Source of the DNA: Akebia trifoliata
Taxonomy: Eukaryota > Streptophyta > Magnoliopsida > Ranunculales > Lardizabalaceae
Assembly (NCBI GenBank): GCA_017979445.1
Contig: CM030718.1
Location: 19,897,021-19,961,020 of the forward strand
DNA: 64,000 nt
Direction: 5' to 3'
Of the stretch, positions 12,588 to 24,959 are shown piece after piece. The notes beneath the pieces are model-generated. The model saw only the letters and a list, made by a program, of their open reading frames with translations, had not been told where the DNA came from and made no database searches. The position numbers and the translations under genes were made by a program. The number at the start of each line of letters is the position of its first letter. The first letter of the stretch is position 1.

Positions 12588-14164
12588 GTTGCTGAAAGCG
12601 TCTTCGATCCGCGGGGTGTGTGGATCCACTTTTGACTTTGAGGTTTGGGAGTCGTCACCTAGTTATTACGGTCTACGAACTGAGCATTGACTCAAAATGG
12701 ATAAAAACAACTAATCTACAAAAAGAAACTAAGTCCGGGGATCATGTTACGAGGTTGGAAGGTGTTAGGCACCAACCCCGCCTGGCAAACGCCGATCTCT
12801 ACTATTTCTCAAGAAGATTATATTGCTAAAAAAACTTAAAATAAATAAATAAAAGAAATAAAGAAGATAAAAAGAAAATATACATGTACGATCGCAACAA
12901 TTTGTTCACTCAGAACTGGTAGAATAGTTCTTCGTAAGATACTCCTCGCTTCGTTTCTGTCACTAGATCCGCTTTAGATCTCTAAGTTGAAGTATTTCTT
13001 TTTTAGATCTAAGTGTTTTCTAAATTTATTGATGGATTTCTAGGTGTTTTGTGGAGAGTTTCTAGGAGTTTGTGAACAAAAACTAGGGTTTGGATGATAG
13101 GTAAGAGGTTAGGACTTCAAAATCAGGGTTTTGGGAAGGTTAGGGAGGCTTTTTGACCTACTTTTTTTTAGGATTTTCTTTGACTAGTGAAATTAGGTTG
13201 TGAAGGCTCTTTATTTTTAGAATTTTTTGGGTAGAGTTAGTGTTTGATTAGGTTTCTTTTAGATAAGGTAAATTAGGGTTTTGCTAAAGTCTTATGAGAT
13301 TAACTTGGTCTTTTTAGATTAAGGTTTTAATTATGGTTTTGACTTAAGTCTTATGAGATTGACTTGATTTCTTTAGATTAGGATTTTAATTCTTACGTAC
13401 AATGAAAGAATATATTTTTAAGTTTTGTGTAGAACCCCCGATTATATCTTTAATTATTTTCAAGGGGCAACCATCAACAATTTTGCTTGATGGCTTGATT
13501 GATTAATTTTCTTGGTTTAGATTTTTAAATTAATTTTATTAAGGTTTCATTTTACGTTAATTAATGTTTTATTTATTAATTTCAAAATTTAAAATTTTAA
13601 AATTAAAAAATTATCGTTTTGTCCCTAAAGAGAACTTTTACGTTTCAAGTCATTTTTCGATATTCTAGGATGTTTTGAAATCGATTTTTCATAAGGAATT
13701 CGATGAGATTATCGGTTTGTGTCACTTATAAATTTTTTTTGTATGAAATGATTGTGAACCTTATGAGGGGTATTTTTGCATTTTTTTCGAATTTGGTGAA
13801 ATGATTTATTTGGTTTCACTTTGTTATTTTATGTGTTTGAAAAGATTTTCTTAAGCATAAGGGGGGTTTTAATGATGTTTTGATGTTAGGGGTATTTTGG
13901 TAATTTGATCATTTTTTAGTGATTGTTATCGTAAAGCTTCTTTTTGTCTGTAAAATAATGATTTCTATGGTTTTAGGGTTATATTTTTCTAGCGTAGCGT
14001 GATTTCTATAGTTTTGTTAGTTTGAGATACCTCATCTGAATTTCTGAAACATATCTAGCAACAAAATAAAGTATTGAAAAATTCATCTATCATTGGAAAC
14101 CGTTGCAATCGGGTAGACGAGTTGATTAATCAGGTGAATGCAAAAATAGGGTGTCTATAGTTGC
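12588..14164 (-). mobile_element. Solo LTR, reverse orientation, with 5-bp TSD (copy A)
   Basis: 12593-14159 is the reverse complement of an LTR of the same family as 18389-20157: it starts TGAAAGCG and ends with the complement of TGTAGACACCC (final CA mutated to TA here). GTTGC at 12588-12592 and 14160-14164 is a perfect target-site duplication. With no internal region, it is a solo LTR formed by LTR-LTR recombination. The same insertion with the same TSD is in copy B. It lacks about 35 bp near 13460 that B retains. Confidence 0.88.
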
Positions 14165-14357
14165 CACATTTATAACTCGACGTAGAAAATATATGCTTAG
14201 GACCGTTACACGTTGATAACCTTAGAGATCTCACTACGCTAGGAAAATGACACCTCGAGAGTTAGAAATAGTCACATTGAAACCAAATGAAGCCTCTTGT
14301 CGAAATTTGTACCAATTGAAAAAATAATCAAAATTTTCCTAAATACTTAACTCATAT
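14165..14357 (+). mobile_element. Continuation of the diverged LTR interrupted by the solo LTR
   Basis: Contains the CACTACGCTAGGAAAATGAC and AAAATAATCAAAATTT motifs found in the 5' third of the Tat/Ogre-like LTRs, so it continues the LTR that starts at 12345. It stops where another LTR begins with TGTAGACACCCC at 14358. Confidence 0.5.
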
Positions 14358-14907
14358 TGTAGACACCCCAATTTGATCGAATAAGTCCGAGAGCTCATTT
14401 GGATCTAGTATTAAGAATTAAATTGAACGAATTTTGATTAATATAGTGGGATCCACTCAAATTGATCAAGGAAAACCAAATAATAATAAAAAAAAAAAAT
14501 AGTTTTTGCCTGGCCCTATGGACCAAACGACCAAGCATAGGCTTAGCCTAGCAGTTTATGGACACTCTATATTTTGTTTTAACATTTGTTGAGTATTGCA
14601 CTGCTATAAATTTTTTTGAACATTCCTAACCTATGTTCAATTCAGGTAGTTGAAGAACCCATGTGTACATGAGCTTCTTCCTAGAAATTGATCTCATACA
14701 CCCTCTTAAGTTAGATTTTCCCTCTTCTAATCCCTTTCTAATTACCTTATTACTCATACCTTAAACCTCATAATTCCCTCCCACCTAGGGTCTTTTAGTA
14801 ATCTACCCACTCTCTTAAACTTGACTCAAAGTCCTTTTTGGTCTCCACTTAAGGAGAATTACTTTACTTAACCTTTGTTTGTTGATACACATTATGGTCA
14901 AATCACC
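14358..14907 (+). mobile_element. LTR-like sequence, left part (second subfamily)
   Basis: Starts TGTAGACACCCCAATTTG, the terminal motif of this LTR group, but the body differs from the 18389 family. The first 96 bp are also in copy B (61628-61723) before a later insertion. It runs into CT-rich sequence and stops at the 10-bp direct repeat TCAAATCACC (14898-14907) that flanks the laccase fragment. Right part at 16791 onward. Confidence 0.5.
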
Positions 14908-16790
14908 TTTCTACCCTTCGAAAATAAAAAATTTGGCCATATGATAATGATGTTAATAGTGATGTGATGATGAAATTGGTGATGGTAATAAAGATGGTAG
15001 TGATAATGAGGATATTGAGGTTATTGTTCCATTGATTTTTTAAAGAAAACCAAAGTCAAGGGATAAATTATTAATTTGAAAAATTAAGGTGTAATTTTAA
15101 ATAAATGTTGAGGACTGGCCGCTTCAAAGTCTATTTGCGTTACACGTCACAACTTACAAGTTTACACTTTGCAACATACAACACGTTATAGTAGCTTTTT
15201 TTTTTTTTCCTACTAAGTTTTATAAAAATTCGTAAAAAAACATGTTTTATTCTTTTCAAACTTAAAATTCGTGAATTATTCAGAATATTTCAATAATCCG
15301 GAGAATAATGCTTTCATTGAAAAAAGTGAAAAATTCGTGAATTTTTCAAAAATTAAATAGGATATTGCTAACAAGGAACTGAACTTGAATCCATGACCTA
15401 GCTCAAAGTTGCAATGTGATACGTATTGGTTCAAGCCCTAAATTATATATGGGAAAATTCTGGGATGACTCAAATCATTAAACATAAATATTATTTAAGA
15501 AAATTATATAGTTATCTTGACTTTTTTTCTTAGGTAAGCAAGCAAGAATATTTTCTTTTATGAATGAAAATATAGTATCTTGCTTGACTAATTGAAAACC
15601 ACAACGAAAATTACAAAAGTAACCTTGACATGTTAAAGGAAAGTATATATATAATAGATCGAATTGTGATTCTCTTTGTATTTGTTATTTGTCATAAAAT
15701 TTACATTTATGTTTGTTAGTGTGATTGAGAAGAAACTAATAATACAAGTGTATAATTTTTTGAGAGATACAATTGCCACACCAACTTTGCTAACGCCACC
15801 CCAATTAATATGTAAATCGCCAAAGAATTAGCACACATCTTGGGGTGCCGTTTGCAAAGTTTGGTGTGGCAATATTATTATTATTATTATTATTTAAATC
15901 TTTTTGGTTAATGGTGAATAATGTAATTACAGGCATGGAATTCGATAGCTTCGGAGTGGATGCGAAGATGGACCAGCCAGACCTACACCTACAACTTCAC
16001 AATTGTGGGTCAGAGAGGGACCCTATGGTGGCATGCCCACATTTCATGGTTGAGATCAACGGTTCATGGACCCATCATCATCCTCCCTAAGCTTGGTGTT
16101 CCTTACCCATTCACTAAACCATACAAGGAAATCCCAATTATCTTTGATAAGTAACATTAATTATCAAGACCAAATTATTGAATTATGTCACTTTTTTCTC
16201 TTTTATTTAACATTTTTTTTTATATATAAATCCAAAATCCAAGAGAGTGGTTTAAGGCAGATCCTGAGGCAATTATCAGTCAGGCTTTGCAGACAGGAGG
16301 AGGCCCAAACGTCTCTGATGCCTATACCATTGATGGACTTCCAGGGCCATTGTACAACTGCTCAGCAAAAGTTAATTACAATGGAATTTTATAAAATAAG
16401 GTCTCTTAGTAGGGTTATCAGTGGGCCTGTAGAACCTCCAGGGCATTCAAGTTTCCTTTTGGGCTGAAGAACTAGCCCATTAATGGTGCCCAACCCTAAA
16501 ATTTTTTTTTTAAAAACGAGCTGGTCTTTATGGCCTTTACCTTTTTTTTAGGAAAATAAGCAAAGCATTAAATATAAGATATCTTATCAACAAAAAAAAA
16601 AAAAAAAAGGAAAAAGAAAAAAAAGGCAAAGTATCATGAAATTAATTCCTCGAGATTCTCTATAATAATTGAAGCTCTAGGTATTTCGAAAGACCCCTAG
16701 GAAACAGTTTTTTGGTTGATCTCAACCTTGTGTTTTGTTGATTTATAGTAGTAATGAAATTATGTATTACACACAATTTCACCTCCCTCA
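14908..16790 (+). pseudogene. Truncated laccase genomic fragment (intron 2 part to intron 4 part)
   Basis: A DNA-level copy of the laccase interior: part of intron 2, exon 3 (15933-16146), intron 3, exon 4 (16243-16371) and part of intron 4. Exons 1, 2, 5, 6 and the promoter are absent, as are three of the four copper motifs and the miR397 site. Lesions: CAG to TAG early in exon 3; a 31-bp frameshifting deletion between GATGGACCAGCC and AGACCTACACC, with GCC microhomology; the exon 3 donor changed from GGTAAGT to GATAAGT; the exon 4 acceptor AG lost; the exon 4 donor GT lost. The 10-bp repeat TCAAATCACC lies on each side (14898-14907, 16791-16800). Several intron variants match copy B better than copy A. 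It cannot encode a laccase. Confidence 0.93.
15762..15873. mobile_element. MITE inside the truncated laccase intron 2
   Basis: Same insertion as 6361-6477 and 53565-53681, with inverted ends GAGAGATACAATTGCCACACC and TTTGGTGTGGCAATATT and an (ATT)n run after it. It was carried along with the laccase fragment. Confidence 0.7.
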
Positions 16791-18388
16791 TCAAATCACC
16801 CACCCCATTACTTTTCTTTAAAAAATTAACTACCCATATCACTTTTTATCTAAAAAATCACATCAACCCACACCCTCTCCTAACCTACCCTCATTACTCC
16901 CTATAAACCTTTATTCTCTCAAATCAAACACATAAACTCGCACCCTTCCCTAACCTACCCTCATAATTCCCTAACCCCTATTCTCTCAAGTCAAACACAT
17001 CAACCCACATCTTTCCCTAACTTATCATCATCATACCTCCCCCTAATCTACTATCATCATTTCCTATAAACCTATCTTACAACCTAAACCTATACCCATC
17101 CTCTCAAATCAAACACTCAATCTCTCCCATCAATTAAATCTAAACCCCTAACCTCCACTTATCTTGCCACATGTCACCATCTCTCTCACCCTCCTAACCA
17201 TCCTTTTACACCCTCCATTCTCTTAAACCAAACACCACTCAATCAATCAACCACCATCTTAAACACCCATCATCTCACCTCACCAAACACTCCATCCAAA
17301 TGGTTTGGGTAAGATCCAAATCATTTGGATCAAAACATAACCCATTTACCCTCATTACATAATTATCCCTCTCCCAATCCCTAATTTCATACCCCCCACC
17401 TTTAAAACATGTCATTCACTACTCTTCCCCCACTTCACCCATTATATTCCTCAAACCATCGTCAAACATCTATAAATACCCCCTCACTCTCTTTCCAAAG
17501 GCCCAACTCCTACTACAAAAATTCTTCTCCAAGTCTCACAAAAAAATATATATTACATTCAACTTAATTCTCTCATCATCTATTTTCTATTCTTTTAATT
17601 ACACAAAAAAAAGTAACATTTTCCTAAACTACAAAGGACCTTAGAAGACATTGAAGAAAAAGAAGAAAAGAAAGATAGAAGCTTTAAGGTAGGTGCAACA
17701 AAGACCCCCCCCCTCTCTCTCTCTCTACCCTCTCTTCCTCCTTCTTTATTATCCCCTTCTCTCTTTATTTTATTTTAGATGGACTTAAGATGAATGGTCC
17801 CCAAGGCAAAGGTTTATAAGGATCATCCCATTGAATGGGATGATCCTATAATAAAGCCAAAAACAAATCCCTACTTAAGGTACAAATGCACGACACGTGA
17901 CACTTTGTTTTTATTTTTATATTTTCAATCAAAATGATCGAGTTGAGTTGAGGTTACCGTCACTTGACGGGGAGAAAAGGGTGCCTAACACCTTCCCTTT
18001 TCTCCAACCGAGCTGCTTACCCCGAATCTCAAAGTTTGATTAGTCCTTATCCGTCGTGAGTCACTACGTACCAAAAATGTCATTTATACCAAAAATGTAC
18101 ATCGGGTGACCATTCACACCTACTTACAAAATGAATGGTGGCGACTCCAATCCTTATTAGAGGTGACCGTCGTAATAGCGAAATCCACGTATCTACAAAA
18201 AGTGCTGACAACGCATTAACCGTTGGCTTGGGATTTTTCTAGACAAGCCAAACTAAGCATGAATAGAAGATCCTTAGAACATTTCACCTGTTAAAGAAAT
18301 TCAGAGATCTCGAAGTGTAGAACTCCCTAGAGTCTCCATCTTAACAGTACATCCTAGGTCCCTATATTATCTAAATAAAGAAGATCGC
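16791..18388 (+). mobile_element. LTR-like sequence, right part, cut by a younger element
   Basis: Strongly C-rich on the plus strand (repeated CCCTAACCTACCCTCAT motifs) to about 17690, then a (CT)n run near 17708-17725. The 3' part has the conserved LTR phrase GGTGCCTAACACCTTCC near 17970 and GGTGGCGACTCC near 18135, as in other LTRs here. The exact LTR end is unclear. Sequence to 18383 is unassigned. ATCGC at 18384-18388 is the TSD of the next element. No gene seen. Confidence 0.5.
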
Positions 18389-20157
18389 TGTAGACACCCC
18401 ATTTTTGCACTCGCCTGATTAATCAACTCGTCAATCCGATTGCAATGATTCCCAATGATGGATGTGTATTCCATTGCTTTATTTTGTTACCATATATGTT
18501 TCAGAAATCCGGATGAGGTATCTCGAATTGACAAAACCTTAGAAACCACGCTACGCTAGGAAAATACGACTCCAGAAACATAGAAATCATCATCTTGTAG
18601 ACCCAAAAGAAGCTTCACGATAAAAATCACTAAAAAAAACTATCAAATTACCAAAATACCCCTGACATCAAAATAACCCTAGAGCCTACGTTACGCTTAG
18701 GAAAACTCTTTCAAACACATAAAATAACAAATCGAAATCAAATAAATCATTTCGCCAATTTTCACAGAATTCGACAAAATTACGAAAATGCCCCTCATAA
18801 AGTTCACGATCATTTCACACAAAAATTTTTCATAAATAATACAAACCAATATTTTCATTGAATTCCTTACAAAAAATCAATTCTAAAACATCCTAGAACA
18901 TTAAAAACCGACTTGAAACGTGAAAAGTCCTCTTCGGGGGCAAAACGATAATTTCACAATTTTCATGATAAAAAATTCCGAAATTAATAAATAAAATCTT
19001 AAATAATTAAATTGAAACATTAATGAAATTAATTTAAAATTTTGAATTAAAAAAATCGATCAATCGGACTCTCAGGCAAAATTGTTGAGGGTTCGTGAGA
19101 TATTTCTTTAAGGACCCCTCCATTTGGGGGTCCAAAGAATTAAAGATATTTTAGAGGGGGTTCTCCAAAAATCAAAGTAAATCAAGCAAGACTAAGGTCA
19201 AGGTATTAAAGTCAATCAAGTGAGACTAAAGTCAAAATTAAAGTCAATTAAGCAAGACTGAAGTCAAGATATTAAAAGTCAATCAATTAAGACTGAAGTC
19301 AAAACATTAAAAGTCAATCAAATAAGACCAAAAGTCATAATAGAATTCTAATTAAATAATAACTCTATCTAATAGAGTCTAACTAAAAAACAATTCCACC
19401 TAAAATAATTTGAATTAAAACACAATTCTACCTAAACACATTCTAATTAAAACACAATTCTACCTAAAACAAGTCTAACTAAAACACAACTCTAACAAAA
19501 AGAACTCTAATTAAATACTAACTCTATCAACCCTAAAAAAAATTTATAAATAGAGGTGCTCACACCCTATTTTCGTATCAAATCATAAACCCTAGGAGAA
19601 GTAGGTCTAGAAGCTCCCCTAGCCCCCCATAAACCCTAGTTTTGGAGTCCCAACTCCTTACCTAACATCCCCCCTTCAATTTTAGTCTAGAAAACCCCTA
19701 GAATCCCTCCAAAAACACCCCTAAATCTGAAACAAACTTGAAGAGTTCAGATTCAGAAACAAGGAGATACCTTGATCTAGGAGATCCGAAGTTAAATCCG
19801 GAGACAGAACAAAGCAAGGGAGTACAGTACAAGGAGCTCTTTTTGTCAGATCTGAGGGAGCAAAATCCTTGCTATCGGAAAGGTATGAAATTTTTTATTT
19901 TTATTTTTATCTAGGTTTTTAGCAATGTGATATATTTGGGAAGTTAGTAGAGACCGGTTTTGGGCCGGGCGGGATTGGTGCCTAATACCTTCGAACCCCG
20001 TAACGTGATCCCCGAATTCAGATTTTCTGTGGTAGAGTAGTTCTTTTTATCCATGTTAGAGTCAGTTTGGTTCCTAGACCACAATAACTAGGTGGCGACT
20101 CCCAAACCTCAAGGGTCAAAAGCGGATCCGCGCACTCGCGGATCGAGGACGCTTTCA
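18389..20157 (+). repeat. 5' LTR of the Tat/Ogre-like element
   Basis: 1769 bp, TGTAGACACCCC to GGACGCTTTCA. Paired with 27386-29158. A promoter-like TTTATAAATAGAGG lies at about 19540-19555, followed by a polyadenylation/R-region-like stretch. LTR boundaries are fixed by the TSD and the PBS. Confidence 0.93.
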
Positions 20158-20158
20158 G

Positions 20159-20176
20159 TGGCGACTCCACTGGGGA
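20159..20176 (+). promoter_or_regulatory. Primer-binding site, tRNA-Arg type
   Basis: TGGCGACTCCACTGGGGA lies one base after the LTR end. Its complement matches the 3' end of plant tRNA-Arg(ACG) including CCA, from remembered tRNA sequence. The same site follows the LTR at 63485. Confidence 0.85.
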
Positions 20177-20408
20177 CTATTGAGGATCAAACTTGAAAAA
20201 CCCCAAGTATGGAAGCATTGCCAAGATGACCTAGTTTTTATTATTATTTAGTTGGATTTATTTTATTTATTTTTTTTGTTTATTTATTTTTTATCTTGAT
20301 TGTAGATAATTTTGGGTATTGCATTTTTTTTTCCAATTAAGGATCACTTTTTGATGACCCCTAAATAATGAAAGATTCAAATTGACCTATGAAAATGATG
20401 GAATGATG

Positions 20409-21350
20409 AAGGTTGGACAGAAATATTAAAACGTTTTTAGAGAATATTCTAGTGAGAATTAAGTCTGGGAGCCTATTAATAAAACATAGATCTCGTCGAG
20501 TAGATTAATTTAGAATCTGAGTTCACTCAATTTCGTTATCGGAAGCCTTAGATATCATCGATGCAAGTTCAATCTGTAAATCTGGAATTATTTCTGAATG
20601 AAAGTTGGGACAGCAATGTTAAAACTTTTTTAGAGAATATTCTAGTGAGAATTAAGTCTGGGAGCCTATTAATAAAACGTAGATCTCATCGAATAAATTA
20701 ATTTAGAACTTGAGTTCACTCAATTTCGTTATCGGAAGCCTTAGATATCATCGATGCAAGTTCAATCTGTAAATCTGGAATTATTTCTGAATGAAAGTTG
20801 GGACAGCAATGTTAAAACTTTTTTAGAGAATATTCTAGTGAAAATTAAATCTGGGAGCCTATTAATAAAACATAGATATTGTCAAGTAGATTAATTTAGA
20901 ATCTTAGTTCACTCAATTTCGTTATCGGAAGCCTTAGATATCATCGATGCAAGTTCAATCTGTAAATCTGGAATTATTTCTGAATGAAAGTTGGGACAGC
21001 AATGTTAAAATTTTTTTACAGAACATTCTAGTGAGAATTAAGTCAGGGAACCTGTTAATAAAACGTAGATCTCATCGAATAGATCAATTTAGAACTTGAT
21101 TTCACTCAATTTCGTTATCGGAAGCCTTAGATATCATCGATGCAAGTTCAATATATAAATCTGGAATTATTTCTGAATGAAAGTTGGGACAGCAACGTTA
21201 AAACGTTTTTACAGAACATTCTGGTGAGAACTAAGTTTGGACACCTATTAATAAAATGTGGATCTCATCGAGTAGATTAATTTAGAACTTGAGTTCACAC
21301 GATTTCGTTATCAGGAGCCTTAGATATCATCGATGCAAGTTCAGATTGTA
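20409..21350 (+). repeat. Tandem array, 193-bp unit, about 5 copies
   Basis: Units start with GAAAGTTGGGACAGCAATG-like sequence at about 20409, 20601, 20794, 20987 and 21180, spacing 192-193 bp. Each contains TTCGTTATCGGAAGCC and GATATCATCGATGCAAG. The middle copies are nearly identical, the outer ones more diverged. It lies in the 5' untranslated region of the retrotransposon. Confidence 0.92.
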
Positions 21351-23880
21351 TTTTCCTAATTCACAGAAAATCTGAATTTATCTAATGTTGGCACAATAAT
21401 GTTCTTGAGAGTGAGCTCATCTCAACCATTGTCATTCTATCATCAATGTAACACCTATTGGAATATCGATTTATTTTGGATCACCCAAAAGTGATCATTG
21501 ATTGGACCTTAAAAATTATAAAAATTATGCCTATTGCAATGTTTGTTTGATCATTATCATATGCCATATTTATTGATTAATTTACATGATCTTGCTTGAA
21601 ATACATGATTGATGTTGATCGTAATGTTAATGTGCTTATGTGATGGGAATAATGTGATCTTAATTGAATATTCATATGATTTGAATGATTTTTGTTTTGA
21701 TTAAATGTATGATTGGTTTGATTGGATCCATGGGCCCATTTGTTTGAAAAAGGTCCCGGGCACACACCCACCCTGTTTTGCACACACTACATGCACGTTT
21801 ACTGTTTTACTCACTTACACGTCCCATTTAGCCAACGTGGCACTAGTGCGTGGCCCGATCTCTTCGGAGATGCGACGTCATTCATGAAACCCACAACTCC
21901 AGTCACGTACCTTAGGGTATATCAAACTGGGGGCATCAATACCATCTGATCAGGTGATTCTGAGAAGTATGTTGATGCACCCAGGCTGGAGCAACCTGAG
22001 CCTTTGACCTATTGTAAGCCACACAGTCACATGTCCCGATTGCCAACGTAGTACTAGTACGTGGTCGGTCCTCTCGTGGGATGCTAAACCATTTATGAAA
22101 GCTACAACTCTTGACTCGTACCCGTAGGTATAAAAGATAATCTAAGTATATCAATTGCACTTTTTGGTCAAAATCGGTGCCTAAGTAAGATCTTGCCCCG
22201 CTGTACCCTACTGCATGAGGGGGATAGACTACTTCTATTCTAGACGAGAGGTATTTAAGTGGGCCCTTGCTCAGCATTGTGCGCCACCTCTCAACTGGAG
22301 ATCAAACTGACTGTTTTTGGCTTCAGAGAAGTGAATTGAGGTTTTAGGTTATCATCTACACGGTATATCAAACCAAGTCACCACGTATCGAAAGGTATAT
22401 AGGTGTGCTTGGGTAAGGGTGGCCAGATAAAAATGCATTGCACGTAGTAAGTTTAGAGTCTAGAAACCTTCCCAGTAGGTCACGACTCGAACTTATCGTG
22501 GGTGTTCCCGGGTTGTTTATTGAATGGAACCTTTGGATCGATGAATATATGTGAATGATGAGATCAAAGTGTATGATTGTCCTCAAGGATCAAAAATTTA
22601 TTTTGAAAATTAAAATGGGTGCACTAACCCAATAAAAAAATCCATTTTAAACTTGACCCAATCCATCTCGATCCAACGATCATTATGGGCCGAGCCATTT
22701 GAATCAAAAGAAATTCAAACATTTTTCCTGATTCGGATTATAAACTCATTTTAAAAGAAGAAAAATATTTTCCAGAAGAAAAATACTTTCCAGGAGAGAA
22801 ATGCTTTTCAAAAGTAAAATATTTTCCGGAAGAATAAGATTTTCCAGAAGGAAATGCTTACCCAAAAGTTTTTTAAAAAAAGAAAAGGAATAAAAATATT
22901 TTTCAAAAAAAATGGTTTACAAAAATCTATTTTTGCATGAAAAATTATTGAAATATGTTTGTGGAAGTTGTTATTCAATGAAACATTATTTGACAATATT
23001 TTTCAAGAGTGCAATAAAATTATTTTTTCTGAATAATCATTACATTAGTGAATTGTTTAATGGATTGGTGCACAAAATTCAATAAAATCTCAGGGTTCAT
23101 TTAAAATGTTATCAAGGGGGTGACACTGAAATTGGTTAAATTCACCTTCAAAGAGGTTTAAGGGTTATCATTGTGTCTAAGCTCAATCGTCCATCGTCTA
23201 GCTAGGGTTGTAAATCCGATCAGTTAGAGTAAACGTCAATATCAAATCAACAGTCAGAAATGACCTCAAAATTTCTCAACATCGTCGAGTTGTTCTTTGA
23301 AGATCATCGTTTTTCAATCTTACCGGTTATAAGCAATATCTCAGTCCTCAGTCCTAATCAAACTCGTGTGGGTACTTGTCTTAAGTTTTCATGAGTCATT
23401 TGGGATAGCTCGAGTCCTTTTTTCCAGCAAGGTCATGTCTTCCTTAGATTGAGTCTACTATTTCCTATTGAGTCAAGTTAGTTCATCGAGTCTATAAAGG
23501 TGTCTGTTGCCCCATCTGAAATTGATCGGATAAATGAAATTTTTGAATACCTCGAGTGCATTAACGAATTAACTACTAATCTGGCTTCAAGGATAGATTT
23601 TTCTCCTGAGCAAGAAAATAAGAGTCGGGCTCAAGAAAGAAAGGTCTTTGACCTCGAAACAAAAAATAATTCCTAAAGAGATTCAAATAGAAACCATCTT
23701 ATCCCTAGAGGAACACAAGGGGATAATGAATTTTCTCAGAAATTTCAAAAGATTTGTTCGTGTGATCATATGAGGGTATGTTAGGTACAAGCTTGGGTGT
23801 TGTTCAACACGGAATAGATACTCGTCTATATCGATGGAATTAAAAAAGATGTTATAAAATGTATCAGCACTATCCTTACT
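21351..23880 (+). other. Retrotransposon interior without recognisable coding region
   Basis: Two diverged blocks about 205 bp apart share GCCAACGT...ACTAGT.CGTGG (near 21832 and 22040). 22740-22870 repeats a TTTTCCAGAAG-type motif. No gag or reverse-transcriptase motif could be read in any frame; the region is probably decayed or replaced sequence. Confidence 0.5.
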
Positions 23881-23889
23881 ACATCTTGA

Positions 23890-24440
23890 GTTTCAAATCA
23901 CATATTATCAATCGATATGGGGGTACCTTTTGAACTGATATCTGATAATGGGTCGTACTTCAAAGCATAAATCATTACTCTATGTTTAAAGTTGAATATC
24001 CGGAAGCACAAATCATCCCCCTACCGTCCTCAGATCGATGGAACGGTTGAAGCAGTTAGTAAGAGTCTCAAGACTATCATCAGGAAAATATGTCAATCAC
24101 ATCGAGATTGGCCAGAAAAATTATCATTCACGCTATGGACATATCGAACTTCAATTCGATCCTCTAGTGGAGTTACTCCCTACTCCTTAATGTATGACAT
24201 GGAAGCAGTCTTGCCAGTTGAAATGGAAATTTAGTCTCTCAGGGTCTTGTTGAAAAATTATTTGTTAGAAACAAATTGGGTTCGTCAGCAGTATGAAGAA
24301 TCAAACTTGATCGAAGAAAACGAGTTAAAGCCCTATACCATGTGCAAGCTTATCTAAGAAGAGTCACCCATGCATTTGACAAAAGGTCAAAGCTCATCAT
24401 TTACAAGTCAAGGATTTAACTATCAGACTTCAAAGAAAAT
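23890..24440 (+). pseudogene. Ty3/gypsy integrase remnant
   Basis: Pieces of the integrase core and C-terminal region are readable but out of frame with each other. RYGVPFELISDNGSYFK (about 23915-23965) carries the second catalytic Asp region. SSPYRPQIDGTVEAV (about 24010-24055) carries the third catalytic residue, Glu. WTYRTSIRSSSGVTPYSLMY (about 24135-24200) follows. A shifted frame then gives a SLRVLL...ETNWVRQQYEESNLIEE-type stretch up to about 24320. At least one in-frame stop (near 23968) and frame changes make it non-functional. These motifs are typical of plant Ty3/gypsy elements; no other pol domain was found. Confidence 0.85.
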
Positions 24441-24576
24441 TGAACACCCCTCCTCGACTATAGGAGAAAGTCTGAATCCAATTGGAGAAATTCATTCATT
24501 AAGGAAATACTGTCTAGAAAAGTCGTCAGACTTCAAGATCATGATAGAAGTGAACTACAAGAGTCAACCAACCTTG

Positions 24577-24910
24577 ACCGGATCAAATGGTACTACATTT
24601 AAGGAGGCCATCTTTGGCTGAATCAATTTTCCTGCTACCCAGTTCATTATCTCATTTCTCAGCCCTTTGCAGCCTTTTCAAAAAAAAAAAAAATGATGCA
24701 TTTTTCTTTCTCAACCCGATCACCTAACCTAGGGGAGGGAAAATTCGACTGGATCAAATGGTACTACATTTAAGGAGGCCATCTTTGGCTGAATCAATTT
24801 TTCTGTTACCCAGTTCATTATCTCCTTTCTCAGCCCTTTGTAGTCTTTTCAAAAAAAAAATGATGCCTTTTTCTTTCTCAGCCGCCCATCAACCTAACCT
24901 AGGGGAGGGA
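24577..24910 (+). repeat. Tandem duplication, 171-bp unit, 2 copies
   Basis: GATCAAATGGTACTACATTT occurs at 24581 and 24752. The sequence then repeats through CAGTTCATTATCTC, CTTTTCAAAAAAAA and CCTAACCTAGGGGAGGGA. It lies just downstream of the integrase remnant. Confidence 0.9.
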
Positions 24911-24959
24911 AAATTTGAACTACGTTTTGGGTCTGATCCCAAAATTCTGGGTACGTAGG

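Larger units (their letters stand above)
1..14453 (+). repeat. Segmental duplication, copy A (direct orientation, partner 47669-61723)
   Basis: This block is collinear with 47669-61723, base 1 matching 47669. It contains a MITE tail, a FAR1-like relic, the laccase gene with all introns, and downstream retroelement debris with a reverse solo LTR. The left end lies outside the window. The right end is only the point where copy B is interrupted by a retrotransposon, so the true duplication may run further. Copy A has extra sequence relative to B at about 3265-3675 and 4190-4325, and lacks about 35 bp of the solo LTR present in B. I judged similarity by eye; percent identity was not computed. Confidence 0.93.

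Noticed and set aside
14908..16790. Truncated laccase as a processed retrocopy or a clear Pack-MULE
   Set aside because: Introns are present, so it is not a retrocopy. No terminal inverted repeats could be found at its ends, so Pack-MULE is not claimed despite the 10-bp direct repeats.
20409..21350. Possible CRISPR-like array
   Set aside because: The 193-bp units are contiguous without spacers, and this is plant retrotransposon sequence.
21936..22277. 113-codon minus-strand frame inside the retrotransposon
   Set aside because: No domain recognised; it lies across diverged repeat blocks and has no context as a gene.
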